In this document: in pieces, positions 61,806-64,000 of the stretch
Numbering within the stretch: position 1 is the first letter of the stretch
Layout: every line of letters begins with the position of its first letter
From: Ensifer adhaerens
Lineage (GTDB): Bacteria > Pseudomonadota > Alphaproteobacteria > Rhizobiales > Rhizobiaceae
Reading direction: 5' to 3'
Assembly: GCF_001270265.1 (NCBI RefSeq)
Contig: NZ_LGAP01000002.1
Span: forward strand, 556,001 to 620,000
DNA length: 64,000 nucleotides
Notes under the pieces: model-generated
The model's database searches: none
The model's input: only the letters and a program-made list of their open reading frames with translations
Told to the model about the DNA's origin: nothing
Translations under genes and position numbers: made by a program

Positions 61806-63095
61806 ATGAAACGTCTGCTCGAAGCCGAGCTTATCTATGGACGGCTGCTCGATATCTCCGAGCCGCATTTGATCGCGCGCTACAACAAGGCGCTGCAGGG
61901 ATTCGGCCTGCGTCCGACGGCATTGACACGCTTCAGCATCGACATGACCGGGTTTTCGCCGGAGATCGCCGACGAGCTTGGCGATCGCGACTATCTCGAC
62001 CCCAACCGGGTCAACCGTCGCTTCATCATCATGACGCCGGATCAGGCGGAACTGCCGGTCGTGCATACGAGCTTTTCCAACACGGCGGCGTTGATGCACG
62101 AGTTCTTCAACGCCAACAGTCGCGCGATCAACGCGGTGACGATCAAGGATGCGCTCTACGGCGAGATCGAGGATTCGGTCTCCATCGTCGACGACATCGA
62201 CGATCTGCTGTCGATCAACGAGGTGCGCTTTCGGGTGCTCTCGGCCGAGGATATGCTCGGCAAGGCGGCCGAACTGCGAGGCCTCGTCGACCGGCTGAAG
62301 AAGGTGCCGACAGCCTGGGCGGACGACGACATGCTGAACCGCATGGTCGAGCTGGCGAAGGTGACCGGCGACATCCGCCAGAACGCGCTGGTGCCCGATC
62401 AGCTGGTTTTCCGCCACGATGCCTTCTGGGCCAATCATTTCGGCGGTGTCTATGTCTTCCTCGACGAAAAGACGACGACGGTTATCTGCGATCCGTCGGT
62501 CCCCGGTTTTCGCCGGTCACGGCCCTGGCAGGTCAGCTATATCGCGATCGACGATCACGCTCGCATCTACGACTTTCTGGCCTCGACGAAGCGGCTGCAA
62601 CTGCCGCAGACGTCCTGGGTCGAGGATTCCGGACTTTACCAGCATCGTGCCGACATGGTGGTGCGCGGCTTGATCAATGACGCCGATCCGACCACGGATC
62701 TTGCCCGGGCCGACCGCATCTGGCTGCAGACCTGGATGCACCGCAATGCCGCCCTCGTCGCGAGCGACGGGGCCTATCCCTTCCTGCAGGAAATGCTGCG
62801 CACCGTGCAGACAACCGGCAGCATCAGGATGCAGGATGTCGCGCCGGCAAACCGCTTCATGCTGGTCAGGGCCTCCCCGACGCATCCCGACCAGTGGCTG
62901 GTCAACCGATTGATCGCCCAGCTCGTTCCTCGCGATTTCGTTTCCCGCTTCGTCTTCGACAAGCAGGGATTTTATGACGCCTATGAGCGTTACAGCGAAA
63001 AGTTCAGGGAATATGTTGTGGCGACACTGACCGGCACATATCTCAAGGACAAGGCGGCCTTCCGCCACAAGCTTTACGGCCTCAGAGAGGAATAG
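61806..63095 (+). CDS. DUF6638-like protein, fourth original gene of the AAA+ operon
   Basis: A 429-aa soluble protein with mixed alpha/beta content and no signal peptide. I believe it belongs to the family catalogued as DUF6638, though this is from memory. Distinct patches: 'ARYNKALQGFGLRPTALTRF' (residues 19-38), an acidic run 'DSVSIVDDIDDLLSINE' and a C-terminal helical part. No catalytic motif seen. ATG 61806 follows AGGGGTGCAGG. It ends 3 bp before the DUF2333 gene. Without the 507-bp nuclease unit it would lie about 145 bp after the AAA+ gene. Confidence 0.77.
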   Translation: MKRLLEAELIYGRLLDISEPHLIARYNKALQGFGLRPTALTRFSIDMTGFSPEIADELGDRDYLDPNRVNRRFIIMTPDQAELPVVHTSFSNTAALMHEFFNANSRAINAVTIKDALYGEIEDSVSIVDDIDDLLSINEVRFRVLSAEDMLGKAAELRGLVDRLKKVPTAWADDDMLNRMVELAKVTGDIRQNALVPDQLVFRHDAFWANHFGGVYVFLDEKTTTVICDPSVPGFRRSRPWQVSYIAIDDHARIYDFLASTKRLQLPQTSWVEDSGLYQHRADMVVRGLINDADPTTDLARADRIWLQTWMHRNAALVASDGAYPFLQEMLRTVQTTGSIRMQDVAPANRFMLVRASPTHPDQWLVNRLIAQLVPRDFVSRFVFDKQGFYDAYERYSEKFREYVVATLTGTYLKDKAAFRHKLYGLREE

Positions 63096-63098
63096 GAC

Positions 63099-64000
63099 AT
63101 GTTTGATCCGATCGTCGCGTTTTTCCAGCGTGTCTTTACCGCGATCGGTCGCGGCATCGGCCTGGCCGTTGCCTGGCTGCTGTGGCCGTTCGTTGCGCTT
63201 GGAAACTGGTATCGCGCGCGCAGCTGGATCATCAAGGGGCCGATCGGCATCATCCTGCTCGGCCTGATCTTCTTCTACGGATACTTCATCTGGCAGACAC
63301 AGGCCTGGACGAATTTCGATCCTGACTATGTCGATCGCTACAAGCTTGCCGAGCGCAAGGTGCCGGCCGGATCTCCGGTGAGCGGGCCGGGTGCGACGAC
63401 GGGACAAACGACGACCGGCGCGCCGGCAACGAATCAGGCGGCGGCTGCCGCTGCTGCGCCGGCCGAAGCCACGCCCGAGGCTCTGGCCGCCGTGCAATTG
63501 CCCGCCGGAACCCAATGCCAGACCTCGGCGATCGTCGATGCCGCAGCCGACCTCATCGATTTCAACGTCAACGAGAACGCCTGGATTTCGTCGATGCTGC
63601 TCTACAAGGTCGGCTTCTTCGGTCTCGATTGGGACGACACGCCCTGGCTCGACAACAAGGCATCGTTCCAGCGCGGCATCAACCAGGCGGTTCGCCGTAC
63701 CTCGGTGGAGCTGGTCGATTCGCTCGGTCGCGTTCGCGGAACGTCGGGCATCAACAACGATCTGCAGCGCGCGCGCGGCAACATCCAGTTTGACGAGGAA
63801 ACCTGGTACTTCGGCCTCAATCCCTTTGGCCCGAAGACCCCGACGCCGAGCTTCTATCGCGCGGCGATGAGGGACATGCGCACCTTCAACACCTCGCTTG
63901 CCAAGTGCGAGGCCATCTTTGACGGTCGCGCCGACAACCTGGTCGAATTCCTCGACCGCATCGCCAACGATCTCGGCAACACCTCGGCGATCATTCGGGA
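63099..64000 (+). CDS. DUF2333 family membrane protein (3' end outside window)
   Basis: About 300 codons visible, running off the window. A cytoplasmic N terminus of about 45 residues precedes one membrane helix ('GPIGIILLGLIFFYGYFIW', about residues 48-66). An Ala/Thr/Gly-rich linker (about 90-130) follows, then a periplasmic domain with the DUF2333 pattern ('DLIDFNVNENAWISSMLLYK', 'FGLDWDDTPWLDNKASFQRG'). Function unknown. Start ATG 63099, 3 bp after the previous stop. It would anchor the AAA+ operon's products to the inner membrane. Confidence 0.85.
   Translation, partial: MFDPIVAFFQRVFTAIGRGIGLAVAWLLWPFVALGNWYRARSWIIKGPIGIILLGLIFFYGYFIWQTQAWTNFDPDYVDRYKLAERKVPAGSPVSGPGATTGQTTTGAPATNQAAAAAAAPAEATPEALAAVQLPAGTQCQTSAIVDAAADLIDFNVNENAWISSMLLYKVGFFGLDWDDTPWLDNKASFQRGINQAVRRTSVELVDSLGRVRGTSGINNDLQRARGNIQFDEETWYFGLNPFGPKTPTPSFYRAAMRDMRTFNTSLAKCEAIFDGRADNLVEFLDRIANDLGNTSAIIR

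Overview
The window reads as chromosomal DNA of a fast-growing rhizobium, most likely Ensifer/Sinorhizobium. It is GC-rich and densely coded on both strands. It carries several genes typical of that group: a close match to the nodulation repressor NolR, the choline transporter choXWV (whose binding protein has the S. meliloti ligand residues at the same numbers), the symbiosis peptide transporter BacA, and the bdhA-xdhA-xdhB operon known from S. meliloti. No rRNA, tRNA, CRISPR array or prophage was seen. No complete insertion sequence was seen either, but there are many short palindromic repeats.

Layout. 1-14.4 kb: housekeeping and regulatory genes. These are a circularly permuted ATP-grasp gene cut by the window edge, a YeiH/LysR pair, an EamA exporter, a DEAD-box RNA helicase, a DNA-alkylation-repair operon with a divergent WYL regulator, an MttB-family methyltransferase, and a split MnmC pair for tRNA wobble-uridine modification. 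14.6-31.3 kb: a purine catabolism block. PuuE, UraD, a 34-codon ORF, AllA and UraH form a tightly coupled operon. PuuD and GuaD form a second, and BdhA-XdhA-XdhB a third, with a LysR gene between. Together with adenine deaminase at 43 kb these genes would take adenine and guanine through xanthine, urate and allantoin; the step from allantoate to ureidoglycolate and an xdhC gene are not in the window. LldD, GlpK, an LLM flavin oxidoreductase and a methionine aminopeptidase follow or are interspersed.

32-51 kb: a lipoprotein, an MFS transporter, BacA, a polysaccharide deacetylase, NnrU, a TPR protein and Der GTPase; then a sugar-acid kinase, an alpha-glucosidase coupled to an AAC(6')-like acetyltransferase, adenine deaminase, an omega-aminotransferase, a secreted GH9 glycosidase with a downstream dehydrogenase, and a second convergent dehydrogenase. 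51-56.8 kb: NolR, HugZ, ChoVWX, thymidine kinase and a cytochrome c. NolR-type boxes lie upstream of nolR and, as an exact tandem pair, upstream of choX.

56.9-64 kb: the region with least known function. A same-strand operon encodes a 362-aa coiled-coil protein, a 382-aa protein of unknown family, a 638-aa AAA+ ATPase, a DUF6638-type protein and a membrane-anchored DUF2333-type protein that runs off the end. The operon is interrupted by a 507-bp unit: a Vsr-like DUF559 nuclease gene bounded by 40-bp inverted repeats of REP type. The operon and the inserted unit are the two best candidates for undescribed biology here.
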